Shown here: positions 36,994-48,100 of the stretch, piece by piece | Layout of the letters: the number at the start of each line of letters is the position of its first letter | Position numbering within the stretch: the first letter of the stretch is position 1 | NCBI RefSeq assembly: GCF_026625885.1 | Contig: NZ_CP113068.1 | Coordinates: 6,138,001 to 6,202,000, forward strand | Reading direction: 5' to 3' | Origin: Roseateles sp. SL47 | GTDB lineage: Bacteria > Pseudomonadota > Gammaproteobacteria > Burkholderiales > Burkholderiaceae_C | Length of the DNA stretch: 64,000 bases | Notes under the pieces: model-generated | The model's input: only the letters and a program-made list of their open reading frames with translations | Databases searched by the model: none | Told to the model about the DNA's origin: nothing | Program-made: the position numbers and the translations under genes

Positions 36994-37015
36994 GGAGCGG
37001 CCGATACGGCGGAGT

Positions 37016-37075
37016 GAATGCGAGCGGGGTGAATGCGAGCGGGGTGATGGCGAGCGGGGTGATTGCCGGCGGGGT
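37016..37075. repeat. Four 15-bp tandem repeats upstream of yddG
   Basis: Units gaatgcgagcggggt (twice), gatggcgagcggggt and gattgccggcggggt. They occupy the likely promoter or leader region of yddG, which is transcribed leftwards from 36993. Confidence 0.92.
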
Positions 37076-37191
37076 GGACGCAGGACGAGCGCTGCAGTGT
37101 AGGGGGGCCGCCGGGAAACGCTGGACTCGCCCTTGTATTTGCTGGATCATCAATCCGGCTGCACTTGGCCAGCAGTAGCTTCGCCATATCT

Positions 37192-40100
37192 GTGACCCGA
37201 CTCACGCTTCGAAGCCGTGTCATCGGCCTGACGCTGATTGCTTTCTCCGTGCTGGGGGGAATGCTGGCCTGGCATTTGTATGTGGACGGGCGGGCGCGGG
37301 TGCGTGCGTCCGAAGAAAGCCACCTGGTGCGGGTCAGTCTGATGGCCGCCCGCCAGGACATCCTGGTGGAACGCGCCGATGCACTGCTGGACGCACTCAT
37401 GGCCAGCCCCTTGCCCAGCAGCGGTCCGTCGATAGAGGCCTGCAACAAGCAGCTCGCCGCGCTGCTGGCCAATGAATCCGATTACGACCAGTTCGGCATC
37501 ACCGACGCGCAGGGCAACCGCCTGTGTTCGGCGGTGGATCCCGGCCGCGCGCTGAACTTTTCGGACCGCGCCTGGTTCCAGAGGGCCTTGACCACCCGGG
37601 ACATTGCGGTGGGAGACATCACCGTCAGCCGCACCATCGGAAAACCCACGGTCACCCTCAGCAAGTCCCGCCGGGCGGCGGACGGCTCGGTCGTGGCTGT
37701 CTACTATGGCGGCCTGAACATGAAATGGCTGACCCGCACCGTCTCGGCGGCCGACCGCCTGCCGGACGAGGTGCTCTCCGTCCTCGACGGCCGCGGCGTG
37801 ATCGTGGCGCGACACCCGGATGTGGAAGGCTGGACAGGCACGCCGATCCCGGGGAGTGTCCTCTCCGTCATCAACAAAGCCAGCAGCGGCGCGTTTGAGG
37901 CCGTCAACCGGGCGGGGCAACGCCGCCTGCTTGCGTCGGTGCCGCTGCTGCGCAGCAGCTCAGGCAGCCACTACCGGCTGCTGCTGGCCGCCCCGATGGA
38001 ACAGATCGAAGCACCGGCCCGCCGCGAAGCCCTGGCGGCCTTCGGTGTGTTGCTCTCGGTGCTGCTGGCCACCGGAGCAGCCCTGCTGATCGGATTGGAG
38101 CGCTGGATGGTCCGTCCGCTGCAGCATCTGGCGGCCGTGGTGCAGCGCCAGCGATCCGGCGAGCGGGGCGCGCGAACCGGCATGCAGCATTCGGGTGACG
38201 AGATCGGCAGCCTGGCCCAGGCCATTGATGAATCCTCGGTGAGGATCGAAGAGCGCGAAGTGCGGCTTGAATCCTCCAATCGTGCCCTGCGTGTCCTGTC
38301 CGCCGGCAACCGCACCCTGCTGCAGCGACATGACGAAGCCGCCCTGCTGAACCAGATGTGCAAGGCCATCATCGAAGCCGGCAACTTCCGTCTCGCCTGG
38401 GTGGGTTATGCCACCGACGGCGGCCAGGTCGAGCTGATGGCCATGTATGCCCTGGAACCGGAGCTGCTGCAAGCCCTGTATGCCACCTGGGATCTGGCCA
38501 AGGACGGCACCGGGCCGGTGGGCCGCGCGCTGCGGGACAACGAAGTGCAGGTCTGGACCCGCAGCAGCAGCCACCCGGCGGACAAGATCTGGCGCACCGG
38601 CGCCCTGCGCCGTGGATGCCTCGCCACCTTGTCGCTGCCGCTGGCGGTGGATGGCCAGGTGATTGGCGTGCTGAACATCTGTTCCGGGGAAGAACATGTG
38701 TTTGACCGCAGCACGCTGGAGGTGCTGCAAGAGGCTTCCCACGATCTGTCGCTGGGCATCAGCGTCGCCCGGGCGGAGGTGCAACGCCGGCACTTTGAGG
38801 AACAGCTGCGTCAGCACACCGATGAGCTGGAGCATCTGGTCTCCAAACGCACTGCGGACCTGATCGACGCCCGCGAGACCGCCGAAGTGGCCAATCGGGC
38901 GAAAAGCGCCTTCCTGGCCAACATGAGCCATGAAATCCGAACCCCGATGAATGCCATCATCGGCCTCACCCACCTGATGCGTCGGGACAGCGTCGATCTG
39001 CTGCAGCAGGAGCGGCTGGCCAAGATCGAGCGTGCGGCCCAACACCTGCTGCAGGTCATCAACGACATCCTCGACCTGTCCAAAATCGAAGCCGGCAAGA
39101 TGCTGCTGGAGGACATCGAGTTCTCGCGCGATGAACTGCTGGCCAATGTCCTGGACCTGGTGGGCAACGACGCCGCCACCAAGCAGCTGGAGCTGGTGCT
39201 GGACACCGACCATCTGCCCGAGCACATGCGGGGCGATCCCAAACGCCTGGCGCAGGCGCTGATCAACCTGCTGGCCAATGCGGTGAAGTTCACCGAACAC
39301 GGCTGGGTGCGCCTCAAGGGTCATCTGCTTCAGGAACAGGGCGACCGGCTGCAACTTCGCTTTGAAGTGACGGATTCCGGCATCGGCATTGCACCGGAGC
39401 GGCAAGGGGCCCTGTTCAGCGCCTTTGAACAGGCGGATGTGTCCACCACACGCCGCTATGGGGGCACCGGCCTGGGCCTGGCGCTGACCCGACGCATTAC
39501 CGAGCTGATGGAGGGCAGCGTCGGCCTGGAAAGCCAGCCGGGACGGGGCAGCACCTTCTGGTTCACCGTCTGGACCGGCCGCGCGGACCGGTCCGACCTG
39601 CAGCGGATGCGCGGACGCCTGGAAGGCCGCCATGCGCTCGTGGTGGACGACCTGCCCGAGGCGCTGGACGCCATCGGCGATGCGCTCAAGGTGCTGGGCA
39701 TGACGGTGGATGCCCACCTCTCCGGCCCCAGCGTCGTCAGCCATGCCGGCGTGGATGTGGATGCGGGCCGGGCAGCCGATGTGCTGATCGTGGATTGGCG
39801 CATGGTGCCGTGGGATGGACTGGTCACGCTCACGCGGCTGAGCGAGGTGCTGGGCCCCCACCTGCCGCCCAGCATCCTGGTCACCGCCTACGATGGGGAC
39901 GCCATCCGGGATCAGGCACTGCAGGTCGGCTTCGGCGCCGTCCTGTCCAAGCCGGTCACGCCCACCCTGCTGTTCGACACCATCGGCCGGCTGCTGGCAC
40001 CAGCGCCCGACGCTTTACAGCGACCGCCGCATCCTTTGCCCATGGGGGATCTTCCGGAGAACACCCCCTCGGTGGCAGCTTCGGTCGCTGCCGAAGCCGT

Positions 40101-41121
40101 CACTGCTGCCGCTGCCACATCGTCCTCCCGTCCCGCCGCCGGGCCGGCCACCGGCGATACCGCCGATACCGCCGATACCGGTGCGTCCGCCCCCTCTGCT
40201 GCACAGCCATACGCGGCACGGCCCGCCCCTGCCGAAGCGGGCACCTCGCTGCACCTGCCGGAAGACGATGCCCTCCAGGTCCTGCGCAGCCGCCACACCG
40301 GACGACGCATCCTGCTCGCCGAGGACAACCCGATCAATCAGGAGGTGGCCCAGGAGCTGCTCACCTCGGCCGGGCTTCAGGTGGATGTCGTCAGCGACGG
40401 CGCCAGTGCCGTGGACCGAGCCCGACAGGTCGACTTCGACCTGATCCTGATGGATGTCCAGATGCCCATCATGGATGGGCTGACTGCCACACGACAGATC
40501 CGCGCGGCCGGTGGCACCGGCGTGCCGATCATTGCCATGACGGCCAACGCCTTTGGTGAAGAACGACAGGCCTGCCTGGATGCCGGCATGAATGACCATA
40601 TCGCCAAGCCGGTGGACCCGCAGCGGCTCTACGAGGTGCTGCAACGCCAGCTGAGCGCAGCCGCAGCCGCAGCCGCAGCCGCAGCGGCACGAGCCGTGGC
40701 CACTGCCACGCCGCCCACAGGCGCCTCTGGCCCCTCCACCTCGTCCGCCACCGAAGAGATTCCTCCCATTCCCGGCGTGGATGTACCCACAGCCCTGCAG
40801 GGAGTGGGGGGCCATCGGGATGTTCTGGAACGCGTCTTGCACCGGTTTGCCGCCACTTATGCCCATGGCGTGCCGGATCTGGCCGACGCCTCCGAACTTC
40901 AGCGCCAGGAGCGCTGGCGCATGGCCGCCCATTCGCTGCGGGGCTCCTGCGCCGCCATTGGCGCCAGTGAACTGGCGCGTCGCCTACAGGAATTCGAAGT
41001 TGCACTCAAGCAGCCCGGTGGAGACGCCACTGACTTTCAGGACACCGCCCTGTCGCTGAATGAAGCCGTGCAAAAGTTGTCGAATGACATCGCAAAAGTG
41101 CTGAATCCCGGTAGGGAATAG
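37192..41121 (+). CDS. Hybrid sensor kinase: Cache, HAMP, GAF, HisKA, two receivers, HPt
   Basis: A 1309-residue membrane sensor read from GTG 37192 ([15 protein letters not shown]); the frame is open upstream but without a hydrophobic or conserved extension. Order: transmembrane helix (about 10-30), periplasmic dCache-like sensor (35-280), second helix (about 283-302), HAMP, GAF-like domain (375-530), HisKA with His580 in [15 protein letters not shown], HATPase_c (GTGLGLALT), receiver 1 (about 815-930, Asp in IVDWRM), a linker rich in Ala/Pro/Thr, receiver 2 (about 1035-1155, Asp1088 in LMDVQMP) and an HPt domain with His1247 in [14 protein letters not shown]. All phospho-transfer residues are present, so a complete BarA/TorS-like relay exists in one chain. 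The periplasmic ligand is unknown. Confidence 0.93.
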   Translation: MTRLTLRSRVIGLTLIAFSVLGGMLAWHLYVDGRARVRASEESHLVRVSLMAARQDILVERADALLDALMASPLPSSGPSIEACNKQLAALLANESDYDQFGITDAQGNRLCSAVDPGRALNFSDRAWFQRALTTRDIAVGDITVSRTIGKPTVTLSKSRRAADGSVVAVYYGGLNMKWLTRTVSAADRLPDEVLSVLDGRGVIVARHPDVEGWTGTPIPGSVLSVINKASSGAFEAVNRAGQRRLLASVPLLRSSSGSHYRLLLAAPMEQIEAPARREALAAFGVLLSVLLATGAALLIGLERWMVRPLQHLAAVVQRQRSGERGARTGMQHSGDEIGSLAQAIDESSVRIEEREVRLESSNRALRVLSAGNRTLLQRHDEAALLNQMCKAIIEAGNFRLAWVGYATDGGQVELMAMYALEPELLQALYATWDLAKDGTGPVGRALRDNEVQVWTRSSSHPADKIWRTGALRRGCLATLSLPLAVDGQVIGVLNICSGEEHVFDRSTLEVLQEASHDLSLGISVARAEVQRRHFEEQLRQHTDELEHLVSKRTADLIDARETAEVANRAKSAFLANMSHEIRTPMNAIIGLTHLMRRDSVDLLQQERLAKIERAAQHLLQVINDILDLSKIEAGKMLLEDIEFSRDELLANVLDLVGNDAATKQLELVLDTDHLPEHMRGDPKRLAQALINLLANAVKFTEHGWVRLKGHLLQEQGDRLQLRFEVTDSGIGIAPERQGALFSAFEQADVSTTRRYGGTGLGLALTRRITELMEGSVGLESQPGRGSTFWFTVWTGRADRSDLQRMRGRLEGRHALVVDDLPEALDAIGDALKVLGMTVDAHLSGPSVVSHAGVDVDAGRAADVLIVDWRMVPWDGLVTLTRLSEVLGPHLPPSILVTAYDGDAIRDQALQVGFGAVLSKPVTPTLLFDTIGRLLAPAPDALQRPPHPLPMGDLPENTPSVAASVAAEAVTAAAATSSSRPAAGPATGDTADTADTGASAPSAAQPYAARPAPAEAGTSLHLPEDDALQVLRSRHTGRRILLAEDNPINQEVAQELLTSAGLQVDVVSDGASAVDRARQVDFDLILMDVQMPIMDGLTATRQIRAAGGTGVPIIAMTANAFGEERQACLDAGMNDHIAKPVDPQRLYEVLQRQLSAAAAAAAAAAARAVATATPPTGASGPSTSSATEEIPPIPGVDVPTALQGVGGHRDVLERVLHRFAATYAHGVPDLADASELQRQERWRMAAHSLRGSCAAIGASELARRLQEFEVALKQPGGDATDFQDTALSLNEAVQKLSNDIAKVLNPGRE
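40657..40689 (+). repeat. 6-bp microsatellite in the receiver-HPt linker
   Basis: gcagcc repeated about five times, encoding a poly-Ala run in the linker between receiver 2 and HPt; copy change would be in frame. Confidence 0.85.
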
Positions 41122-41297
41122 CGACAAAAACAGAAATCAGGATCAGGATACGCATCCAACAGATCAGGATCCGCCCCGGCATCGGCGTTTAAACGCCGTG
41201 CCCTGCAAGGTTCAATGGCTCAGGGGACTGAAGACGACGGCCGCCATCCCCTCCGGAACTTCTCCGGCGCTTTGCCGTCGATGACAGGGAGAATGAC

Positions 41298-42857
41298 ATG
41301 CAGGTATTGAAGGATCGGTCCATTGCGACCCGGATGCGCCTTGGTTTTGCGTTGTTGATCGTGATGAGCATGGCGGTGGCTGGATTCGGCCGCGTGGCGC
41401 TCAAGCAAGTGGGCGAGGAGATGAATGAGCTCACCACCAAGCATCTGGTGATCGTGACACTCCTCACCAATTTGAAGGATAACGTCAACACCACGGCGCG
41501 CGTGGCCCGCAACATCGCCATGCTCACCGATCCAGCCGCCAAGCAGCGCGAAAAGGCCTTGATTGACGCCAATCGAAGCTCCACGCAGGATTTGCTCAAG
41601 CAATTGCAGGCGCAATTGGCGGAACAGGCGGGCAGCGAAGTGCTGGAACGCGTCACCGCCACCCGGGAAGCCTATGTCAAGGCCATCAATCCGGCCATCA
41701 AGCTGGGCATGGAAGGCAACAATGAAGCCGCCCGTGACCTGCTGGTGGGGGAAGTGAGCCAGACACAAGGGGCGTATTTCGGCGCCCTGGATGAATTGAT
41801 TGACATACAGCGTTCCGCCATGGAAAAGGCCCGCGCCAATGCGGACCAGACCATCGAACGCGCCGCATGGTCGATGATCGCGCTGCTGTCGCTCTCTGCG
41901 GTGCTGGGGGGCAGCATTGCGGGATGGATGGCCCGCAGTGTCACCCGGCCATTACTGGCCGCCATGCACATCACCCAACGCATTGCCAAGGGCGACTTGA
42001 GCAGCCACATCCAGGCGGAGTCCCGGGATGAGGTGGGTCAGTTGATGCTCTCGCTGCAGCAAATGCAGGACGCCCTGCGCCGGCTGGTAGGGGTGGTGCG
42101 CAGCAGCAGTGACTCGGTGGCCACCGGGGCCGGCCAGATTGCCGTGGGCAACGGAGATCTCTCCCAGCGCACCGAACGCCAGGCCACCAGCCTGCAGCAG
42201 ACCGCCGCTTCGATGGAGCAGCTCTCCGGCACCGTGACTCACAGTGCCGAAACCGCCCGAGAAGCCACGGACTTTGCCAGCGCGGCCAACCGGGCGGCCG
42301 AGCGCGGCGCAGAAGTCATGGGCAATGTGATTCACACCATGACAAATATCAACCAGGCCAGCCAGCGAATTAGCGACATTGTGACTGTCATCGACGGCAT
42401 TGCATTCCAGACCAACATTCTGGCCTTGAATGCTGCTGTGGAGGCAGCACGCGCTGGTGAAGCCGGCCGCGGTTTTGCAGTCGTCGCCAGTGAAGTCCGC
42501 AGTCTGGCGCAACGCTCAGCCACAGCCGCGCGAGAAATCAAGCAATTGATCACCAGTAATGTGGAAACGGTGGAAGCGGGGTCCCGCCTGGTGGACAGCG
42601 CCGGCACCAGCATGCAGGAGATTCGGGACCAGGTGGCACGGGTGGTGGGGCTGATCAGCGAGTTGGGACAGACATCCCAGGCACAGAGCCGGGACATCAT
42701 CCAGATCAACAGCTCGGTGGCGCAACTCGACGAGACGACACAACAGAACGCTGCATTGGTCGAGGAATCGGCCGCTGCGGCGGACAGTCTCAGCCAGCAG
42801 GCAAGATTGCTGGTGGATGCGGTGAGCGCATTCAAGCTGGACGCGGAACCGGCTTGA
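41298..42857 (+). CDS. Methyl-accepting chemotaxis protein
   Basis: A 519-residue receptor with the classic layout: transmembrane helix (about 10-32), periplasmic four-helix-bundle sensor of the TarH/4HB type (35-190), second helix (about 192-212), HAMP (213-265) and the cytoplasmic signalling domain with the hairpin tip [22 protein letters not shown]. Methylation helices contain the usual Glu/Gln pairs. No C-terminal CheR-binding pentapeptide is present (ends DAEPA). ATG 41298 has agggaga upstream. Not accompanied by other che genes; sits between two kinases. Confidence 0.95.
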   Translation: MQVLKDRSIATRMRLGFALLIVMSMAVAGFGRVALKQVGEEMNELTTKHLVIVTLLTNLKDNVNTTARVARNIAMLTDPAAKQREKALIDANRSSTQDLLKQLQAQLAEQAGSEVLERVTATREAYVKAINPAIKLGMEGNNEAARDLLVGEVSQTQGAYFGALDELIDIQRSAMEKARANADQTIERAAWSMIALLSLSAVLGGSIAGWMARSVTRPLLAAMHITQRIAKGDLSSHIQAESRDEVGQLMLSLQQMQDALRRLVGVVRSSSDSVATGAGQIAVGNGDLSQRTERQATSLQQTAASMEQLSGTVTHSAETAREATDFASAANRAAERGAEVMGNVIHTMTNINQASQRISDIVTVIDGIAFQTNILALNAAVEAARAGEAGRGFAVVASEVRSLAQRSATAAREIKQLITSNVETVEAGSRLVDSAGTSMQEIRDQVARVVGLISELGQTSQAQSRDIIQINSSVAQLDETTQQNAALVEESAAAADSLSQQARLLVDAVSAFKLDAEPA

Positions 42858-42950
42858 TGTGTGGAACGCCTTGTGAACGTCCATGAAAGTCTATGAACGC
42901 GCTCTGAACAACTTCTGAACGACTTCTGAATGCCTGTTGGACTCGTTCTG

Positions 42951-42995
42951 GACGCTATGGATGCTTGGGACGCTTTGGACGCTTTGGACGCTTTC
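42951..42995. repeat. 9-bp tandem repeats between the chemoreceptor and the next kinase
   Basis: Five units around gacgctttg, preceded by shorter ctgaacgacttctgaac-type repeats from about 42903. Non-coding. Confidence 0.85.
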
Positions 42996-43167
42996 CGGGC
43001 GTTCAAATGAGCCCGCAGGCCTACCAGCGCCATCAGTCACCAGCAGGCGCCATTCAGCGTCACACCCGTCAGCATTTAACGTTAGCATGAGCACCAGTGG
43101 GCGGGGCATTCCGAGTCCATGAAATCGGAAGTCTCCGTCCCACACGAGGGTGCCGTCGGGGGGGGCT

Positions 43168-45111
43168 ATGGCGAAACAGAGGTCTCTGTTGCTGGTGGAC
43201 GATGACGCAGCCACGCTGCGCGTCTTGAGCAAGGTCCTGGGCACGTATCCCGACCAGCGACTGGCGATTTCCGGTGAACAGGCGCTGTCACTGGCCCACA
43301 CCCGCTGCCCGGACCTGATGCTGATCGACATGGAAATGCCGGGCATGTCCGGCACCCAGTTGTGTTCGCTGGTCAAGAATGATTCCTTGCTGGCCCATGT
43401 GCCAGTGCTCTTTGTCACCAGTGACGAGTCGGAAGCCACCCGCCTGGAAGCCCTGCAATTGGGCGCCGCCGATTTCGTCACCAAGCCCATCGTTGCGGAG
43501 CAACTGCAGGCGCGTGTAGCCGCCGTGCTACGGACCGTGGCGGAGGTGGAACGCGCCAAGGCCGAGGCCACTCACGCCGCGATGCATGAACCGGAGGTGC
43601 TGCGTGCCGGGCCCGCCCGCCTGCTGGTGGTGGGCAGCGACCCGCAGGAGGTGGCGGCCCTGCATGAGACGCTGGAAGGCATCGGAGAGGTCCGCACCGC
43701 CGATCCGCGCGACCTGGTCATGATCATGGTGCTGGTGCGCTCCTGGCGTCCGGACCTCGTGCTGGTGGACAGCTCACCGACCGGCAAGGACGAACAGGGT
43801 TTCGACCTGTGCCGCCTGCTCAAGGCAGCCCCCGGCCTGAACCACGTCCCCATCGTGTTCGTGAGCCGCCAGGCCGACAGCTTCGACGAATCACGCGCCC
43901 TGGCCCTGGGCGCCGCCGACATCATCGCCCGCCCGTTCTCCAGCGCGGTACTCAAGGCGCGGGTGCGCAACCTGCTGGAGCTGAAACGACGCACCGACAT
44001 CGAACTGGCCATGGCGGCTTCCCAGGGCCAGCGGCTGCAGGCCGACCGGCTGGCCGCTGTGGTGGAAGGGGCCTCGGACGGCATCATCACCATCAATGCG
44101 GCCGGCGACATTGCGCTGATGAACGCGGCCGCCGGTCGCCTGCTGGACATGGATCCGCTGACCGCCACGGGCCGGCCGGCCAGCGATGTGCTGACCGAGC
44201 GCCTGCATGGTCTGGACCTGACGCTGCCGACGTCCGGGCAGCGGGTGCTGATCACCCGTCCAGATCTCACCCGGATCCCTGCCGAGGTCTCCATCTCCAC
44301 GGTGGGCGACGGCAGCCTGAGGCTGACCACGCTGATGTGCCGCGACCTGACCGACCGGGAGCGTCTGACCGCCGAATCCAGCGCCCGCACTGCGGCCGAG
44401 GCGGCCAACAAGACCAAGGCGCTGATGATTTCCTACGTGGCCCATGAGATTGGGAACCCGCTCAATTGCATTCTGGGCTTCGCCCAATTGTTGGCCAGTG
44501 ATCGGTCATCGCCGCTGACACCGGGGCAGGCGCAGCGGGTGGCGATGATCGAAGCCGGATGCACCCAGCTCTCCACGCTGATGAACGACCTGAGCGCGCT
44601 GGGGCATTTCGAACTGGGCCAGCTCTCGGTGCAGCGTGGCCCGGTCGATGTGAAGGGCACGCTCGACAGCGCTCTGCAGACCACCGCCGGACTGGCCGAG
44701 CAGATGGGCATCAGCCTGACCCACGACGATCAGATGCCGCCCGGTCTGCTGGCCCTGGGCGATGGCAACCGGCTCCGCCAGTGCCTGGTCAATCTGCTGA
44801 GCAACGGCATCAAATACAACAAACGCAGAGGACGGGTGTCCGTCACGCTCAGGGTCCTCAACGATCACCTGGAAATCTCGATCGCCGACACCGGCATCGG
44901 CATGACCGAGGAACAGATCTCCCACTTGTTCGAGCCCTTCAACCGCTTGGGGCTGCAGGGCAGCCACCTGCCTGGCACCGGGCTGGGCCTGGTGGTGACC
45001 CGCCAACTGATCGATGCGATGGGCGGCCGCCTGATCGTGACCAGCACCCCCAACGAAGGCAGCTGCTTCACGCTGGAGCTGCAACTGTCCGAGGCAGTCC
45101 AGCCGCTCTGA
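43168..45111 (+). CDS. Cytoplasmic hybrid kinase: receiver, receiver, PAS, HisKA, HATPase
   Basis: A 647-residue soluble kinase starting at ATG 43168 behind a G-rich ribosome binding site. Receiver 1 (1-125) is canonical (VDDD, Asp in LIDMEMPG, Lys in VTKP). Receiver 2 (about 145-265) is altered: no acidic pair at its start (VVGSDPQ) and Arg replaces the conserved Lys (IARPF), though Asp in VLVDSSPTGKD remains. A PAS domain (about 295-400) precedes HisKA with His426 (SYVAHEIGNPLNC) and HATPase_c (GTGLGLVV). The N-terminal receivers suggest it is activated by another kinase. The next kinase gene starts 4 bp after its stop, so both are one operon. Confidence 0.92.
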   Translation: MAKQRSLLLVDDDAATLRVLSKVLGTYPDQRLAISGEQALSLAHTRCPDLMLIDMEMPGMSGTQLCSLVKNDSLLAHVPVLFVTSDESEATRLEALQLGAADFVTKPIVAEQLQARVAAVLRTVAEVERAKAEATHAAMHEPEVLRAGPARLLVVGSDPQEVAALHETLEGIGEVRTADPRDLVMIMVLVRSWRPDLVLVDSSPTGKDEQGFDLCRLLKAAPGLNHVPIVFVSRQADSFDESRALALGAADIIARPFSSAVLKARVRNLLELKRRTDIELAMAASQGQRLQADRLAAVVEGASDGIITINAAGDIALMNAAAGRLLDMDPLTATGRPASDVLTERLHGLDLTLPTSGQRVLITRPDLTRIPAEVSISTVGDGSLRLTTLMCRDLTDRERLTAESSARTAAEAANKTKALMISYVAHEIGNPLNCILGFAQLLASDRSSPLTPGQAQRVAMIEAGCTQLSTLMNDLSALGHFELGQLSVQRGPVDVKGTLDSALQTTAGLAEQMGISLTHDDQMPPGLLALGDGNRLRQCLVNLLSNGIKYNKRRGRVSVTLRVLNDHLEISIADTGIGMTEEQISHLFEPFNRLGLQGSHLPGTGLGLVVTRQLIDAMGGRLIVTSTPNEGSCFTLELQLSEAVQPL

Positions 45112-45115
45112 CACC

Positions 45116-48100
45116 ATGCCCAAGGCCCTCTGGAAAGACCGGAAGTCTCTGGCGGCCCGAGATGCCCTGCGGGCGCTGCTCGTGGGCATCGGCCTGGCAG
45201 CGACGGCCTTGGTGTGGCAGTACCGCGAGAACCAGGACACCATCGCCAGCCGCAGCCATGCGCTCGCCCAGGAGGTGGCCCAACAGGTGAAACTCCGCAT
45301 GCGCACCTATGAATACGGCTTGCGCGGCGCTCGGGGTGCCATCGTTGCGGCCGGGACGCATCGAATCACCCGCGAAGACTTCCGGCGATATGCGCTCACC
45401 CGCGACATCAACAAGGAATTTCAGGGCGCTCGGGGATTTGGCTTCATCCGCCGTGTGCAACGCAGCCAGCTCAACGACTTCGCCCTCAGCGCACGGCGGG
45501 ACGGCGCGCCTGCTTTTGAAGTGCGACAGCTGAGCCCCAACGCGGGCGAGCTGTTTGTCATCCAGTACATCGAGCCGCAGGAATACAACGCGGCCGCCGT
45601 GGGTCTGGACATCGCCTCTGAAGAGCGGCGGCGCCAGGCGGCCATGCAGTCCATGGCCGAAGCCCGGGCCATCCTCACCCGCCCCATCACACTGGTGCAG
45701 GCGTTGGGCAAGCGGCGGCAGTCGTTCCTGCTGCTGCTGCCCATCTACAGCACCGACCAGCCGCCGCTCACGTTGGAAGAGCGCATTCGGGCCACCGTGG
45801 GCTGGTCCTATGCGCCCATCAGCGTGGACGATGTCCTGAGCAATCTGGACAGCCGGCCGGAGTTTTACGACCTGGCACTGCGCGATCTGGATGACGTGCT
45901 GGCCGAGGAAGATTCCGACCCATTTTTTTCGACCCGGGCAGACGGCAAGGGCCTCACCGGCAAACCCGCCGCTCGCCTGATGCTGGATGTCTACGGTCGC
46001 CGCTGGCAGGCGGAAATCGAGCCCACCGCCGCCTTTGTGAATTCGCTGGGCCTGCGCTCCCTGGCCGAGGTGACCCTGGAGTCAACGCTGGGCATCTTGC
46101 TGATCACCGCCATCGCCTGGTTCTACGGACAGGCGCGCATGCGGCAGAGGGAGTTGCGCGCCGAGCAGGCCCGCCGCGCTGCGATGGTGGAGGCCTCAGC
46201 GGATGCACTGATCGGCGTCTCACTGGACGGCCACGTCACCTCCTGGAACCCGGCCGCCACCGGCATGTTCGGCTACACCTTGCAGGAAGCCGTTGGCCAG
46301 CCGCTGGACGCGCTGATTGTGCCGCCCTCGCGGGAAGCCGACACGGCGGCCATCCTCACCCACCTGAAGGAAGCGCGCCCGGTGCCGACCTACGACACCG
46401 TTCGCCGCGACCGGGCGGGCCGCGAGTTTGATGTCGCCATTTCCATGACCCCGCTGCGCAACGATGCTGGCGTCGTGGCAGGCATGTTGAAAACAGTGCG
46501 TGACATCAGCGATACCAAGGAAGCCGAACGCCAGCTCCAGCGCCTGACACGGCAGCTGGAAGACAAGGTCAGCGAACGCACGGCCAGCCTGCAGGCCGCG
46601 CAGCGCGACTTGCGCAATATCCTGGATGCCCTGCCCTCAATGGTGGGCTATTGGGACCGGAACCTGCGCAACCGCTTTGCCAATCGGGCATACCGCAACT
46701 GGTTCGACCTGCGCGCCGAGGACATGGTCGGCAAGACCATGTCCGAATTGCTCGGATCCCTCTACCAGCTCAACCGCGGCCATGTCGAAGCCGCCCTGCG
46801 CGGGGAACCCCAAACCTTCGAACGCAGCATCCCCCGCCCCGACGGAACGGGCGTGCGCCATTCCCTGGCGCACTATCTGCCGGATGTGGTGGATGGAGAA
46901 GTCCAGGGGTTCTATGTCCTGGTGCACGACATCACCGAGCTGCGGGAAAGCCGCTTGCACGCTGCGGCCAGCCATGCACGGCTGACGCTGGCCACCGGTG
47001 CAGCGGGCATCGGCGTGTGGGAATACGACCTGGTTGATGGCTCTTCCACCTGGGATGAGCGCATGTACCGCCTCTACCACCTGGACCCTGCCCTCGGGCT
47101 GCAAGGGGGTGCCTTCTGGCGCAACAGCATCCATCCCGAGGACATCGACCGTCTGGAGGCCGGGCTGCAGGACTGCCTGCATGGTCGCCAGGACTTCAAC
47201 ATGGAGTTCCGCATCCGCTGGCCGGAAGGACAGGTGCGCTACATCCGTGCCGTCGCCCGGGTAGAGCCCAGTGCGGAGGGAGCATCACGGCGCATGATCG
47301 GTGTGAACTGGGATGTCACCGACCAGAAGCGGGCGGAGCTGGAGCTGATGGAGGCCACCTCGCTGCTGCGCACGGTGCTGGAATCTGCGTCCGAGGTGTC
47401 CATCGTCGCCACCGACCGCGATTTCATCATCCGTGTGTTCAATTCCGGCGCCGAAAAGCTGCTGGGCTACCAGGCCGCAGAAATCATCGGCCTGGCCACG
47501 CCCGGCCTACTGCATGTGCCCGCGGAAATCAAGGCCCGTGCCCGTGAACTGGGCCTGGCGCAAGGGCGCCGTATCGGCGGCGAACAATACTTCCGCGAGC
47601 CGGGTGCCCACGGCATTGCGCAGGTCTGGACCTATCGGCGCAAGGACGGCGCCCAGGTGCCGGTGTCCTTGGTCATCACCGCCATGCACGACAAGAACGG
47701 GGAGCTGCTTGGCTACCTGGGCATCGCCCACGACATCAGTGAACAGCAACGCCATGAACGCGCCCTGCTGGAGGCCAAGACGGCGGCCGAGCAGGCCAGC
47801 CGCGCCAAGAGCCAGTTCCTGGCCAACATGAGCCATGAAATCCGCACGCCGATGAATGCACTGATCGGCCTCGGCTTCCTGCTGGAGCAGACCCGGCTGA
47901 ACGGGCAGCAGCAGGAGCTGCTGACCAAGATGGTCCGCGCCAGCCAGCATCTGCTGGGCATCATCAACGATGTGCTGGACCTCTCCAAGATCGAAGCCGG
48001 TGAGTTGGGGATTTCGACCCAGCCCTTTGCGCTGGCCGAGCTGGTGGACTACCTCGTCGACGTGATGAAGGTGCAGGCCCAGCAAAAAGGCATCTTGCTG

